A DNA stretch of 64,000 nt from Erythroxylum novogranatense (GCA_029891385.1 CM057228.1:54089783-54153782); one strand, 5' to 3'. Positions 50,120 through 62,770 are shown, numbered from the stretch's first letter. Program-made: numbers and translations. Notes: generated by a model from the letters alone, not told the origin.

Positions 50120-50930
50120 GTGATCTAGGCTGGTTCGATGAAAGAGGGTCCTCAAGTTGATGATCCTGAATGAGTGGAGGAGCTACTAAGAAAGTACCCT
50201 TGTCAAAAGGTGGAGTCTACAAATCAATGCCTAGATTGCTAACCATTAATAACATTAGTTGTCCTATCCACCTACCTATAGTTCGGAGCTTGCCTAACTG
50301 CTCCACCGAAGTCAACGGCCATCCCACCTGCTTCAAAAGCTTTTCTTGCTAAAGTCGGAGAGTTTGTTGAGTTCCCAAAAGTTGGGCCACCCGTCTCTCC
50401 AACAGTGTTATCTTCAGTTGGGCCTGATGTTGTATCCTAGCTCTGGGAGCTCTTGAACTATCCGAATCTGGTGTTGAACCTCCCGTCTTGGGTAGTAGTG
50501 ACTATGGTTGCGATTGCTGCTTCTCAATAAGTGGTTTTGTTGAAGCTCCACCATTCGTTTTTGACTCTTCGGGCTCCTTAATAAATCTATACATGTTACC
50601 AGTGGGTCCTCGATGTCGACTGACGATGCGCATATGTATCATGATATCTAGGTTAAGTGTTGTCATGGCACCAACCTACCACATCGGTAGTGATCAATTG
50701 AACATCCCTATTCGTTGTGCTAGTCGAATCATATAAGGACCAACATAGATGGTGTTAACCTTCTTTTGCTCACTCTGACTCCTAATGAGTTAGGCAAACA
50801 TGTGTCCCAGATGAATTGGCATCCTCTCGCTCATGTTCCAGAGATAGTAGACATCCACGTTTCCTACTATGCCATGGCTATCCCCTAACTGCTCAAAGTG
50901 TAACTCAAGAATCCATGTATATATTGGAGC
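50120..50930 (-). pseudogene. Degenerate plant retrotransposon ORF (env-like or Athila-type domain)
   Basis: The minus strand, read in one frame with several stops, gives YLWNMSERMPIHLGHMFA, then YVGPYMIRLAQRIG, then a polar Ser/Pro/Gln-rich tail. This resembles the plant transposon-associated domain found in env-like ORFs of Sireviruses and in ORF1 of Athila-type elements. The family call is tentative. Confidence 0.4.
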
Positions 50931-51034
50931 ATTAGGAGTCATATTGAAAGGGCTTTAGATCTATTGGAGATGGATCCCTCTCACATGGAGGGACTCCATC
51001 ATTCGAGTATTTCGGTGCCACAACATGCAGCATT

Positions 51035-51413
51035 TGTTGAAAAGAAGAAAAAATACAGCTGTTAGGTAGTTGTCTCATACGGTGGAGTGCCTATATAAGG
51101 CACTCCATGCTTCAGAAGAAATATAGAAAAAACAAAGAGGAAAACCAGAGCATTGTTTTGTTCTGAAGTTGGGAAATATATTTTGGTGACTGACAAAATG
51201 GTGAGATTAGTATTTTTAGGTTGGGAAACACCTTGTGAGCCACTATTTTGGTTTTTATCTCTGTATACCTACTATTTGTAATAGTGGAAGATTTATTCTG
51301 ATTTTTGTTCGTGGACATAGCCCAAAGTTAACGATGAACCACGTTAAAAATCCTGTGTCTATTTTGCTCATTTTATTTTTCCTTTTCACAAAATACACTC
51401 GCTGCGCCCAACA
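51035..51413 (+). repeat. 5' LTR of a copia element (J)
   Basis: A 379-bp LTR starts TGTTGA and ends GCCCAACA. TATATAA is at 51092-51098, and a tRNA-Met PBS with two mismatches follows at 51416-51427. Size and composition fit small copia LTRs. No second LTR lies in the window. Confidence 0.7.
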
Positions 51414-51415
51414 AG

Positions 51416-51427
51416 TAGTGTCAGAGC
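51416..51427 (+). promoter_or_regulatory. PBS of copia element J
   Basis: TAGTGTCAGAGC matches TGGTATCAGAGC at 10 of 12 positions, two bases after the LTR end. Confidence 0.7.
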
Positions 51428-51768
51428 TGTGTTTTCATTGAAGGTATTTTTGAAAAGAAGCACGTCATCGGGAAGACAAAATTACAAAGAATTTTTTGGC
51501 GTGATCCGTTCGAAAAATTGACATAAAATAAAAAAGATGATGAATAGTACTTTTACATTATTTTAATAAATTTACAAGGTGACGCACTGTGCAACAATAC
51601 TATTTACAAGTTATTATTTACCGGGTCTCGCAGTTTCTATTCCAATAGGGTTCGACAACATTATTCCGATCCCATGGTGAAAATTTAGAATATATTTTTT
51701 TTTGCCAAATTTTGACATCCTGGTTCCATATTGAGGTCAGTTTTATCAAATTTGGCTTAATTTGGCAA

Positions 51769-51987
51769 ATGGAGGTGAAGACGAAAAAAATGATCAATTC
51801 AAATGGTATGAACTACCGTATATGGCGAGCCAAGATGAAGGATCTCTTGAAGATTACAAAGATGCATTTGTCAGTATTTTCAACAATTGAACCGGAGGAG
51901 ATGTCCAACAAAGATTGGGAGTTTGAGCATGAACGACCGTGTGGTTATATTCAACAGTTTGTCGATGATAATGTGTACAATCACATT
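51769..51987 (+). pseudogene. Copia gag N-terminus (element J), cut by element I
   Basis: From ATG 51769 the frame reads NGMNYRIWRAKMKDLLKI, then WEFEHERPCGYIQQFVDD and NVYNHI, the start of a copia gag of the family with a W-x-F-E-H-x(3)-C-G-Y-I block. It is open up to the point where the long-LTR element I begins. The rest of the element lies beyond the window, if it exists. Confidence 0.8.
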
Positions 51988-54104
51988 TGTAATTTAACAT
52001 TCCATTACCGGTGGGGAGGTTAGAATAGTAATTTTGAGTGGTTAATGGGCGTTTAAAAATACCTTTCATGAAAATGATTGTACATTCATTCATGACATTT
52101 TCCGGTATATTTGTTAATAAATGTGATTGTTATGAAAAATGTGATTTGTGTGCATAAAAATTGAGTTGGAGAGGGTCATTGAGGTTTGAGAATTTTTAGT
52201 GAATTTTAGAAATTCTTTTTCTGAAATTTCGGGGTAATTTTTGGACTAGGAAAAATGCTAGGAGGCAGACTGATTGTGTACCGGTAGTAGAAATTACTTC
52301 TAATGACACTGAAAATTTAGATAAATGATTTTAGGATTTATTAATGAGAGCCATTGGAATTTTGGGGACAAATTTGAGTAGAAATTGAAATTTAACTTAG
52401 TGCCTTAGAAATAAGACACGTGGCAAGTGACAGGTGTCACTTGCCTAACCATGTCTTATTGATTAATAAAAACCCACCCCTCTTTTTTTGGTCTTTCACG
52501 ATACTTCTTCTTTTACAAGGTGATTGGTGATTTAAAGTGACAATTCTCCACCATCTTCGTAGCTCTCTTCTTCCTTGCTTCTTTTGATATTTTGAACACC
52601 TTTTCTACCTTCTTTTACCTTGGTTTTCTCTTCCTTTGGTTCACTAAAAGCCTAAGCCTTCTACCCCTCTCAAGTGGATGATGGTGGTGGATGTTGGTAG
52701 GAAGTAGAGAGTTTGTGATAAATTTGGAAGATTGGAAGATTTGGAAGCTTAATTAGGTAAGAATTGTGTTTTATATCATGAATTGTTAGTTAAATGCATT
52801 ATTGTGATGTTATGTGAACTTAATTGCATGGGAATTGTGTTTAGGGTGGATGGATATGAATTTTTGTTTGATTGATGATGAATGATGTAGAATGTGTTGT
52901 ATGTAATTTGGGGTGATTTGGATTGATTTAAATGATGTCTAGATGAGTGTATGAAAAGGAAGAAAATTTAGTGCATGTTGATAATATGTTGTAGGTTAAT
53001 GTTAAAGTAGAGGTTTTGATATGGTAATGGTTGTTTTCATGAGTGAATTGAGTGGTATTTGAGTGAGGAAATGGTGTGGAAGAGGTAGGAGAAGAGTTAG
53101 GATGATAATTTGGAAAATTTGATTTGAGTATGTTTCAATGATGTTGCCATAACTTCTTCTATGATTGTTCAATTGAGATGATTTTTAGTTTGAATTAAAC
53201 TAGAGATGTTTGGCTAGATTTCTTGTGAAGGAAATGATGTTCAATTTTGGCTTGAAGAGTCCTAAATTTTGACATGAAAGTGAGAAAGTGTGTAGGGTTG
53301 AATAGTAGCTCCAGAATTTCATTTTGTAATCTGAAACTTTGGGAATTTTTCTGGATAGATTTAGGCATATTTTGCTAAATTGGTATTCATGAAAGTTTTA
53401 GATTTTCTTGTTATCTTTATATCTCTATAAAGTATGAAATTTTTCGATATTGAGGTTGAAAGTTATGATATGTTGACTTTTGGATGTTATTCCAAAGATT
53501 CATGTGCTTTGTTTGTGAAAATGTCCAAAAGTGTAGATTTTGTGATACTGTGCGTTGAGGCAAATTCTGGACTGTTATGCTTTGAATTGGATCAAGTTGC
53601 CTTATTAAAATTTATAGAGGACTTTCTTAGCTTTGTAATGATATATAACATGCCATTTTTGAATGTAGGAATTATAAGGTATGAATTTTTGAAGTTTGAA
53701 TGTGGTTTAGGGTGAAATTATGGGGGCAGAAACTTTGATTGAGATTGTGACCTTTTTAGAGGTTGAATTTGCTTCCAAGTTGTCATGAAAGTTGTGGAAT
53801 ATGTTCTGATATTTTCATTGATATAAAACATAGAATTTTTGGACAATGGGATAGGAAGTTATGATTTTTAGAAGATTGTGTTACTGTTTATGATGACATC
53901 TAATGGACAGTAACTTTGATCAAGATTTTGACTCCTTTAGAGTTGGAATTTGCCTGAGTCCTCCATGGAAATTGTAGGACTTTCTGGGATCTTTCTATTG
54001 ATACCTAATATGTCAATTTTGGACACTTGTGTGAAAAGTTATGCATATTGGAAGAAGAGTGAAAATAAGTGGAAAAATGAAAAAAGAGAAGAAATTGGTA
54101 AAAG

Positions 54105-54207
54105 GCAGCCTCGCGGCCGCGACCACGTCGCGTCGCGAGCTGTCGCGATCACGAGACGGCTCATTTTTTCGGGCCAGCGAGCCGAGCCACGCCTGCTAGC
54201 TCACCCT
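54105..54207. repeat. GC-rich insert in element I
   Basis: About 100 bp rich in CGCG and TCGCGA motifs sits in AT-rich LTR. It occupies the same relative place as the 24-bp GC-rich tandem repeat in solo LTR C. Confidence 0.55.
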
Positions 54208-55311
54208 TGAAGTGAATCAAACGTTAATACACTGCTTATAAAACGATGCATGAGAAGGGGGGTTGAATTGTGTATTCCCCTTTTTTGAAAATCTTTAAAA
54301 AACGTTTGTTAGAAATAAAATACTTTTCATAATTTTTGTTAGATTCTAATTAATCAAAAACTTTGTTTACTAACTAAGTAATGATAAAACTTGAATCTAA
54401 AAGAGATATAGAGTAAGAGTAGTTGACACAGTGATTTATCCTAGTTCACCCCAAACCGTGGGCTACGTCCAGTCCTCAGAATTCCTTCTGAGATTTCCAC
54501 TATCTCTTCAACTTTTACAAGTATTCTTTGCAAGCCTCTTCAGGTCTCTATAACCAGTATTCTTTGACACTTAGCCTCTGCAGGCTATCTGTACCACTTT
54601 CTCACAGATAAGTGTTTGAACACTTGTTACAGTAAAATAGCTCTCAGCTAATTTGAACAGAATGCTTTTACGATCACGTAGATGTTAATATGCTAGTTCT
54701 TCAATTATTCAACTTTTCAACTTTTTTAACTAACTAACTTTGCAATCTTCGACTTCGACTTGTATTTATAACCTTCGTCTCCAACTGCTTCTTGATTCTT
54801 GTTTCCTGAATCTTGTTTCTTTAATAAAGCAGTTAATCGATTGATTTGTAATTAACCCGAATCGACTCTCGCTCGCTTCTCAATTCGCGTTTGTCTGCTT
54901 TTTTACTCCGTGTCTCCGTCTGCGTCTGTATTTCTTTTTTTCGCATGTCTTTAATAATAAATCTGCGTTTGCTTTATTGTACATCTGCGCTGCTTCGTCT
55001 GTGTTGCTTCGTCTGTGTTGCTTCGTCTGTGTTTATTTTGTATCTGCGTCTGTTTATTTCTTCTGCGTTCTTCGTCTACGTCTTATTGTGCGTCTGCGTC
55101 TGTATTTGTGTTTCTTCGTCTGTATTACTTCTTCTGCTTTGCTTCTTCTGTATTGCTTGCTTCTATTCTTTCAATTCGCGTCTGTGTCTACGTCTTCATC
55201 TTATTTCTATTCGTCTGCTTCTTTGTCGCTTCGTCTGCTTTTGTTTTTCTTTTATTTTGCTCTTTGTTATACATCAAAATTAAATCTAAGTAAAGTCATT
55301 TTGACTTAACA
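54208..55311 (-). repeat. 3' LTR of element F
   Basis: 1104 bp, with a minus-strand TATA box (rc of TATTTATAA, 54763-54771). Positions 54885-55230 consist of imperfect CGTCTG-type repeats, which make frames open but not genic. Confidence 0.93.
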
Positions 55312-55325
55312 ATCTCCCCCTTTTT
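55312..55325 (-). promoter_or_regulatory. Polypurine tract of element F
   Basis: The minus strand reads AAAAAGGGGGAGAT next to the LTR start TGTTAAG. Confidence 0.85.
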
Positions 55326-55585
55326 GATGATAACAAATTATATACAATCAATAAAACAAAATACAATTTATGAAGGAAAAAAACTTATCTTCAACAAAAA
55401 TCTTCTTCTTCTTCCTTCTTCTTCAGCTCCTTCAATCACACCCTTAAAATTTGACGTTTTCCATTCCTCTTCTGCTCATTCTCTTCTCCCCCTATTTATT
55501 ATAATAAAAAATGATTAATGACGATGACTCTTCAACAGTTCTGTCATCATTTTCTTCAGATCATTCATCGTTTCCTTTATCTCGT

Positions 55586-57460
55586 TTACTTCTCCACGTA
55601 ATTGACTGATTTATGCTTGGGAGGCAAACGATGATGAGGATTGATATTCTCTACAGAGGGTGTTGTGAACGCAATTGTCGTTGCATATGCGTCCGAGGAT
55701 GGAACATAGTCTTCATTGATTGCAATTTTGGGTGGATGAATGAATACTCTTGACTCTGGAATATCCAAGTCATAGGAGCAGTAGCATCAAGAATCGCCTT
55801 CCTGTAAGCGGTATGCCTTCACTTCAATAGGCAAATGTATTAGATAAGGGTCTAATATGCGAAGCTCTGCATACCAGAATTCAATGAAGGTCCCTGTGAT
55901 TAATCTTCCCCTTACTGGACAGTCTTCTTTCTTATCGGTATAGCTACAACTTGCTCCTCCATTAGTCTCTTTAGAAGCACACGCCTCATTTATTTTCCGC
56001 ACTTCTTCATCAATCTGATCTGCGGACAGATCATCACAAACTTCATCTTCAGGAAAAAGTTTTGATTTCCCTTTATTCAAATCCAAGGGATATCTTGGCT
56101 GAATGTCTGGTACAACCTTTATTATTGACTATTCTGTGACTGGATAAATAGTGCATGGTCGAGAAGACATTTTTGTAGGGTATGGCCTTGTAGCAGCATA
56201 CCTTAAAGTATCATAGAAGCTTCTTTTGTCTTCATTCAATATGTGCGATGTCTCACTATTTATCAGAATAGGTTGTAAGACAGCCTTTATTTGCTTCGTA
56301 GGTTGACTACAGATAGCAATTGCGGTACTCCTCCTTGTCGCTACTTCAACCAGTCTGACTTCAAACTTATCCTTTCTTAAAAATTTGGAATAGTTGTGAA
56401 CGACCAGTCTTGGTTTATTAGATTTCTCCAATTGTGCCTCCACTGAGCTCAAATCTGCTGTGACTTCTTGTTGATTATCGACAGGAGTAGACTGAACCAG
56501 GTTAGGCTCCACTGGTTCCTTTGTTTGCTCAACAATGGGAGTATTCTTTTCTTGATTAGCTTCCACAGGAGTAGACAAACTTCTCCTTCGACTAACCACT
56601 TTAGTTTTTATTCTTGGAGTTTTCTTCACTTGAGACTTCTGTGTCTCAGACTCCAATTTTCTCTTCTTCTCAGTCTCCTTGCTCTGGTTGGCTGATTCTT
56701 CCTCCAAAATTGAGACGAGAGATCTTGTCACCTTTGCCCTTGGCGCGCTGGATCCAGAGGCTTCTTCTTATTCCTGCTCTCTAGTCCTTCTTTCTTCTTG
56801 TTGCCTTAAGGTTCGAATCCTAGGTGATCTTTTTGCTTTCTTAGTGATTTCACCCACAAGATTCTCTCCTTTCCTTTTTGTTCCACCATCGTCTGTCCTC
56901 CGAGCAATATCATACTCTTCTCTAGGACATGCCTGTTTCAACAAAGGCCTTTTATTTAACATTCTCCTTTCTTTTATTTGCATACTCATACTTCCATGAG
57001 ATCTAGAACATGTTGCTGGAGAATTCTTTAACAATCGCTCCCCCTCAGTTCTAGTTCTCCTTGAAGAGTCTGCTTCTACTTGACTCACTGTCCTCAGACC
57101 CATTCGTCGTATCGTGACTGAGTCAATTTTACTCTTCACAGGTACAATCCTTCCATTTCCTCTGTGTAGAAGGATTCCGGATTCCTTAAAAATCCTTGTA
57201 AGAAGCATGCCGTAAGGATAGCTGTTTGTATCCTTCATCCCCTTAATCATATAATGTAAGATTAAGAAGGGTAAGTCAATAGGACTGCGATTCAACAGGT
57301 AGAACAAACATTGTTCATCCAGAGTGGTTACCAAATGCCTTGAACCTACTCTGGGTAAAATGCAATTAAATGTAATAGCATGAAGAACCCTAGCTTTTGG
57401 GACCGGACTCAAGTCTTCCTCTCCAGAAGGTCGTTCACTCCATACAACCGTCGCTAACAT
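55586..57460 (-). pseudogene. Env-like ORF of element F, main part with three in-frame stops
   Basis: From 57460 to 55586 one frame runs through pieces at 57460-56768, 56731-56129, 56086-55787 and 55768-55586, separated only by stop codons. The first piece has ILPRVGSRHLVTTLDEQCLF followed by a hydrophobic LPFLILHYM block, matching the conserved domain of SIRE-type env-like proteins. The later pieces are polar, Lys/Glu/Pro-rich and probably disordered. No clear signal peptide or membrane anchor is seen, so 'env-like' is a label from the family rather than a shown role. Confidence 0.7.
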
Positions 57461-57488
57461 CTTCTTCCCTCATATTGACCATTGTCAT

Positions 57489-57890
57489 CTACTTAGCCTT
57501 GGTTGACAGAGTCTCACCAACCGATGGATAATCAGTCACCATCCTTATCAGTTCCTTAGTCACAACAACAGATATACCGTCTACTGAGGATACAATAGTG
57601 TTGTCTACAAGTTGAGCATTCTTCCAAAACTCATACACCTCGTCAGTATAGACTGGTTCCCGTACCTGGAAGAAATTCCTCCAACCAGCTCTCTCAATCT
57701 CAGGTTCTACGTCCATACCATCCCTCCTTAGTGACTCAAAATCCACATGTCTTCCGAATATCATAGCTGCTTCCATTGTTTCAGAACAAAAACTGTCTCT
57801 GGTAAGCTTTTCTTCTCGGGTAGGATGATTGAGAGAATTTTGAGAGTAAGATGAACCGTCTAGAGATGAGAGTAACCACAATGATATCAA
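57489..57890 (-). pseudogene. Env-like ORF of element F, N-terminal part
   Basis: The 133-codon frame contains EIERAGWRNFFQVREPVYTD and EFWKNAQLVD, the start of the same env-like domain. It is in a different frame from the part beginning at 57460, so a frameshift lies near 57475. It sits just downstream of pol. Confidence 0.65.
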
Positions 57891-58038
57891 CTTTAGGCAA
57901 TTTGAAAGGTCTTATCACGCGTACCCTAGAATCATAGGGATTCTAAAGATCGTGAAATGTTTCCCTCCAAAACTTCCTTGTCAGAGAAGTTACCAGCTTT
58001 AACTCACTATTCCTGACGCCGTTAATTTTGACGTCCCT
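57891..58038 (-). other. Short gap between pol and the env-like region of element F
   Basis: This is the region in which the env-like transcript or translation start would be expected. No clear motif is seen. Confidence 0.3.
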
Positions 58039-59073
58039 TTAGCCTGACTGTTCACTTAGCATGACCATGTTAAGGTTGCGTCTGATCTTCTGGAATCGTT
58101 CTTCACTTAATGGTTTGGTGAAGATGTCTACCCATTGATACTCTGTTTCGATGAACTGGAGTTTAACCACCTTCTTCTGAACATAGTCTCTCAAGAAGTG
58201 ATGTCTGACTTCGATGTGTTTCACTCTCGAATGCTGAATCGGATTCTTTGACTGATTGATTGCACTGGTGTTGTCACAATAGATTGGAATCTCCTCTTCT
58301 TGAACTGAATAGTCTTCAAGTTGATATTTGATCCACAACGTTTGTGAACAACAGCTTGCAGCAGACATATACTCTGCTTCGGCAGTTGATAGAGCTATCG
58401 AGCTTTGTCTCTTGCTTGACCAGGAAACTAGGTTTGCGCCAAGAAAGTGACATCCTCCACTTGTGCTCTTCCTTTCGATTCTATCTCCGGCATAGTCCGC
58501 GTCGCAATATCCGATTAACCTAAAATCTTTACCTTTCTCAAACATTAAGCAAAGATTAGTAGTACCTGCGAGATATCTCATAATCCTCTTAACAACAATA
58601 TAATGAGATTCTCTAGGATCAGCCTGAAACCTTGCACACAAGCATACACTAAATAAAATATCAGGTCTACTTGCTGTAAGATATAGTAAAGAACCGGTCA
58701 TCCTTCTATACAGGGTTTGATCCACCTTCTTACCAAGTTTATCTTTCGACAAAAGGTTTGAAGGATGCATCGGAGTAGTCATTGACTTCACATTTTGCAT
58801 ACCAAACTTATTCAACAATTCTTTCACATATTTTTGTTGATGAATAAAGATCTTCTCTTCGGTCTGCTTAACTTGTAACCTAAGAAATAACTTTAACTCA
58901 CCCATCATGCTCATTTCAAATTCATTTTTCATTAAACTCTCAAACTTCATGCATAAAATCTTTGAAGTAGCACCAAAAATAATATCATCAACATAGATCT
59001 GTACAATTATAAAAACACTTTCATAATTCTTCCTAAAGAGCGTTTTATCTACTTGACCTCTACTAAAACCATT
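58039..59073 (-). pseudogene. Reverse transcriptase end and RNase H of element F
   Basis: Open from just after the TAG at 59074-59076, with YVDD at 58984-58995, then TASRPDILFSVCL, and RNase H with GYCDADYAGD, STAEAEYMSA and IYCDNTSAI (acidic active-site residues) and RVKHIEVRHHFLRD. It ends with the DIFTKPLSEERF block. The first Met lies at 58950, but the frame is clearly the continuation of the polyprotein. It is intact in itself. Confidence 0.9.
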
Positions 59074-59760
59074 CTATAAGAGAAAAGTACTCAGACGATC
59101 ATACCAAGCTCTAAGAGCTTGCTTCAGGCCGTATAAGGCTTTATGAAGTCTATAGACATAGTCTGCATTCTTAACATCCTCGAAACCAGGTGGTTGCTTA
59201 ACATACACCTCTTCGTCTATAAGACCATTCAGAAAGGCACTCTTCACATCCATCTGAAATAGCTTTATATTATGACAAACTGCATATGCTAGCAATATCC
59301 TAATGGCTTCAAGTCTTGCTACCGGAGCATACGTCTCATTATAGTCTATTCCTTCTTGCTGATTATAGCTTTGTGCTACTAATCTAGCCTTATTTCGACT
59401 CACTCTTCCTGATTCGTCTAACTTATTCTTGAAGACCCATCTGGTTCCTATGATGGATTTCTTAGGGGGTTTCGGAACTAAGGACCAGACATTATTCCTA
59501 GTAAATTGATTCAGCTCCTCTTGCATGGCTAACACCCAAGCTTCGTCTCGAAGAGCTTCCTCAACCTTCTTAGGCTCAATTTCAGAGATGAAGGCCACAT
59601 TAGCTTCTCTTCTAAATCTGGACCTTATCCTAACTCCTTCTGAGGTCTCTCCGATAATCAACTCTTCTGGACGAGAACTTTTATATTTCCAGTCTCTTTT
59701 CAGTCTAATTGTTTCTGGAATATCTTCAACTTTGTCTTCTTGAGTAGTACGGTTGGAGTG
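59074..59760 (-). pseudogene. Reverse transcriptase, N-terminal part (element F)
   Basis: Blocks seen: EAWVLAMQEELNQF, TRWVFKNKLDESG, KARLVAQSYNQQEGIDYNET, LFQMDVKSAFLNG (catalytic-type Asp) and YGLKQALRAWYDRL. It ends at TAG, where relatives have a sense codon; a single C to T in CAG would explain it. The frame continues upstream of the first Met (59661) to a frameshift near 59740 that parts it from the integrase frame. Confidence 0.9.
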
Positions 59761-61049
59761 TTTGTTGTGTCGTCTAAGTTCTTTGAGGGATCTTCAGTTT
59801 CCATGTCATCTTCCTTATGGGGTTGGGAACTATCATCAAACTTGATATGGATGGTCTCCTCAACTGTTTTTGAAATAAGGTTGTACACCCGAAATGTCTT
59901 AGACAATGATGAGTAGCCTAGAAAGATTCCTGGATAGGTTTTTGAATCGAATTTATCCAACAGCTCCTTTGTATTCAGAATAGAGTACTTGCACCCGAAT
60001 GGATGAAAGTAAGATATGTTTGGTCTTCTTCCATTCCATAACTCATAAGGAGTCTTCTTCAACATGGGTCGCAACAGAATTCTATTCTGTATGTAGCATG
60101 TTGTATTCACCATTTCTGCCCAGAAGTACTTAGAAAGATTCATCTCGCAAAGCATCGTCCTAGCCATCTCTTGAACCGTCCTGTTCTTCCTTTCAACAAC
60201 TCCATTCTGTTGTGGAGTCCTGGGAGTAGAGAAATTGTGGAAAATTTCATTCTCCTCACATAATAACCTAAACTTCTCATTCTCAAACTCTCCACCATAG
60301 TCACCCCTGATACTAGCTATAGACATTCCTTTTTTATTCTGTAACTTTCTGGATAAGGTCCTAAAACACTTAAAGGATTCATCTTTGTGTGATAAAAACA
60401 ATATCCAACAAAATCGAGTAAAGTCATCAACAATAACAAGTCCATATTTCTTTCCGCTAAGACTTATTTTCCTTGTTGGACCAAATAAATCCATATGTAA
60501 CAACTCTAAAGGTCTAGATGATGTTACAAAATTTTTAGAAGAAAATGAAGTTTTAACTTGTTTTCCTTTCAAACAATTTTCATAGAAAAACTCTTTGTCA
60601 AAACTTATTTTTTGTAAACCTCTTACCAAATCATGTTTTGCCAACTTTGAAATGTGTTTAAAAGAGACATGACCTAGCTTTTTATGCCAGATTAGTCTTT
60701 CTTCTTCGGTAGACAGAAAACATGAAACATTTTGACTTTGAAAATCTTCTAAATCAATCTTGTAAAGATTATTTCTTCTCTTGGCAGAAAAAAGTATAGA
60801 CCCATCTTTGTTTCTGACTTCACAAAGATTTTGGTTGAATATGACTGTGAAACCAGAATCACACAATTGACTGACGTTGATCAAATTATGTTTCAGACCA
60901 TCAACAAGCAGTACATTATTTATGCATGCAAAGGAATCTTTACCTATTTTACCGATTCCAATGATCTTGCCCTGCTGGTTGTCTCTGAAAGTTACCGATC
61001 TTCCCTTCTTATATTGAAGATCTAGGAACATAGACCTTCTTCCCGTCAT
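59700..61049 (-). pseudogene. Pre-integrase zinc region and integrase of element F
   Basis: The 449-codon frame starts at the end of protease. WHKKLGHVSF gives the two His of the zinc site, but its Cys pair is reduced to YENC, so one Cys is lost. The core has LHMDLFGP (Asp 1), IRGDYGGEF (Asp 2) and GVVERKNRTVQEMART (Glu), so D, D and E are all kept. PYELWNGRRPNISYFHPFGC and the LGYS block follow. A shift at its end disconnects the reverse transcriptase. Confidence 0.92.
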
Positions 61050-61338
61050 ATGTCGCGAGCATCCACTGTCTAAATACCAATGGTGCTTGTCGCATCTTCC
61101 AAGGAAGGATATCTGTAGTAGAAACTATTTTATTTTTTGGTACCCATATTTTCTTGGGTCCTTTATGGTTAGTAGTATGCTCATAATGAGTTCTATGATG
61201 CATATTTCTAGTACGTTGATTAACACGACATTTAATATAGTTTCTCTTTTGAGTGAAAGGGTTCTTATGATGATAAGACTTATTACCTGTAAACCCTAAT
61301 CCGGTTTTATCACTTGGATGTCTACATTTTCCAAGCAT
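61009..61338 (-). pseudogene. Gag-protease spacer of element F, with frameshifted protease site
   Basis: The frame carries GPKKIWVPK, a hallmark just before the protease of this lineage. The next codons should enter the protease, but the Leu-Asp-Ser-Gly active site (about 61061-61079) is in a different frame after a 1-bp insertion near 61080. Confidence 0.8.
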
Positions 61339-61479
61339 CTCGTTTATTTTCTTTGTGCTCTAGGTAAAAGTAGCTAAATCAGTTGACAGATTCTTAATTC
61401 TCAGTTTTAGCTGATTGATCTCTTCTGATCTGTCTACGATTTTCTTTTTCTCCTCTAATTGCTTCTTTAGACAGATATT

Positions 61480-62019
61480 TTATCTCTCTATTACTTCTGT
61501 ATGTCTAATGTTTTCTGCATACTTTTTCTTTAACAGTTTGTATTGTTTCATAATAGCATGAGAATCTTCTAACAATTCTGAGTAGGCATCATACAAGTTA
61601 TCGTAATCAGATTTTACCTCCTCATCACTATCTTCCTCGGCTACTAGGCAGATGTTTGCATGTTCAGATGACTCAAAACCTGTATCTGATTCTGATGAAT
61701 CTAGGTCCTCCCACGTTGCCATCATGCTTTTCTTGCCTTCTCTACTCTTCTTTGGTTTCTTCTTAAGAGTAGGACATTCGGACTTGTAGTGTCCAGGCTG
61801 GTTGCACTCGTAGCAGATGATAGATGACTTCTCTATTTTGGCTTCATCTTTCCCATTCTTTTTGAAGGTCTGATTTCCTTTGGACTTCTTCTTCCACATG
61901 CGCCTTATCTTTCTGGAGATGAAAGATAATTCATCATCTTCATCACTTGACTCTTGTTCTGATTGACTGGAGTCGCCATTATTTGATTCTTCAATCTTTA
62001 ACGCTTTTGATGACTTCAT
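61480..62019 (-). pseudogene. Gag C-terminal part with zinc knuckle (element F)
   Basis: It contains the CCHC knuckle CYECNQPGHYKSEC followed by a Lys-rich run, then an acidic stretch and a coiled-coil-like Lys/Leu segment. It is in the same frame as the N-terminal gag fragment, but the ~190 bp between them contain several small shifts. It would bind the genomic RNA in the particle. Confidence 0.85.
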
Positions 62020-62205
62020 CCTTCTTTGAGTCTTGTGATTCTTTTGTCCGCCTTGGTGCGATCGACTTGTCCGTTTGGGCTTATCTTGAGATCGAGTTCA
62101 ACTTCATGAATCTTGAGGATCCAAGCAACTCGTCAAGCTTTAGCACTCAAATCTTTGGCTTCTCGCATCGCAATAACTTTAGGTCTCCACCTCTTGGAAG
62201 ACTTC

Positions 62206-62727
62206 TTAAGATCTTTCAACATGATCTTGATTGTTGTACGTCCTTCCAAGAGCTTTCAATCCATTGACAATTGTTTGAAATCTTCCAAACATTTGATCAA
62301 TAGATTCTTCATCTTTCATCCTGAAAAGTTCATACTGGTGCACAAGAATACTTATCTTGGATTCTTTAACTTGGCTTGTGCCTTCGTGAGCAATGGACAA
62401 TGTGTCCCACATCTCCTTTGCGGTATCGCATCCGTGGACTTTGTCATACTCGCTCCTGCTTAAGGCACAGGTCAAGAAGAACTTCGCTTTTGAGTTCAGC
62501 TGTATTCTCGCCTTTTGGTCAGCCGTCCATTTGACTCGTGGAATGGAATTGCCATCTTCATATACTGGAGTATAAGGTCCGTTCTCTATCACTTCCCAAA
62601 GGTCGACATGAGTAGATTCTATGAATAGCCGCATCCTATCTTTCCAGTAATGATAATCTTCTTCGTTGAATGCTGGAGGTCTAGTGACTGAGGCTCCTTC
62701 TGCGATGTATACATGTGATTCCGCCAT
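62206..62727 (-). pseudogene. Gag N-terminal part (element F)
   Basis: It starts 44 bp after the PBS. PPAFNEEDYHYWKDRMRLFI and CDTAKEMWDTLSIAHEGT are the conserved blocks of copia gag (UBN2-type domain). The frame breaks at 62206 by a 1-bp shift, and the downstream gag text continues in other frames. Confidence 0.88.
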
Positions 62728-62770
62728 TATCTTTGATCCACACTTTGCTAAAGTGATTCTTGGATACCTC

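Noticed and set aside
54891..55309. Cys/Leu/Phe-rich frames resembling membrane segments
   Set aside because: They come from CGTCTG-type repeats in the LTR of F, and the same frames appear in the other LTR.
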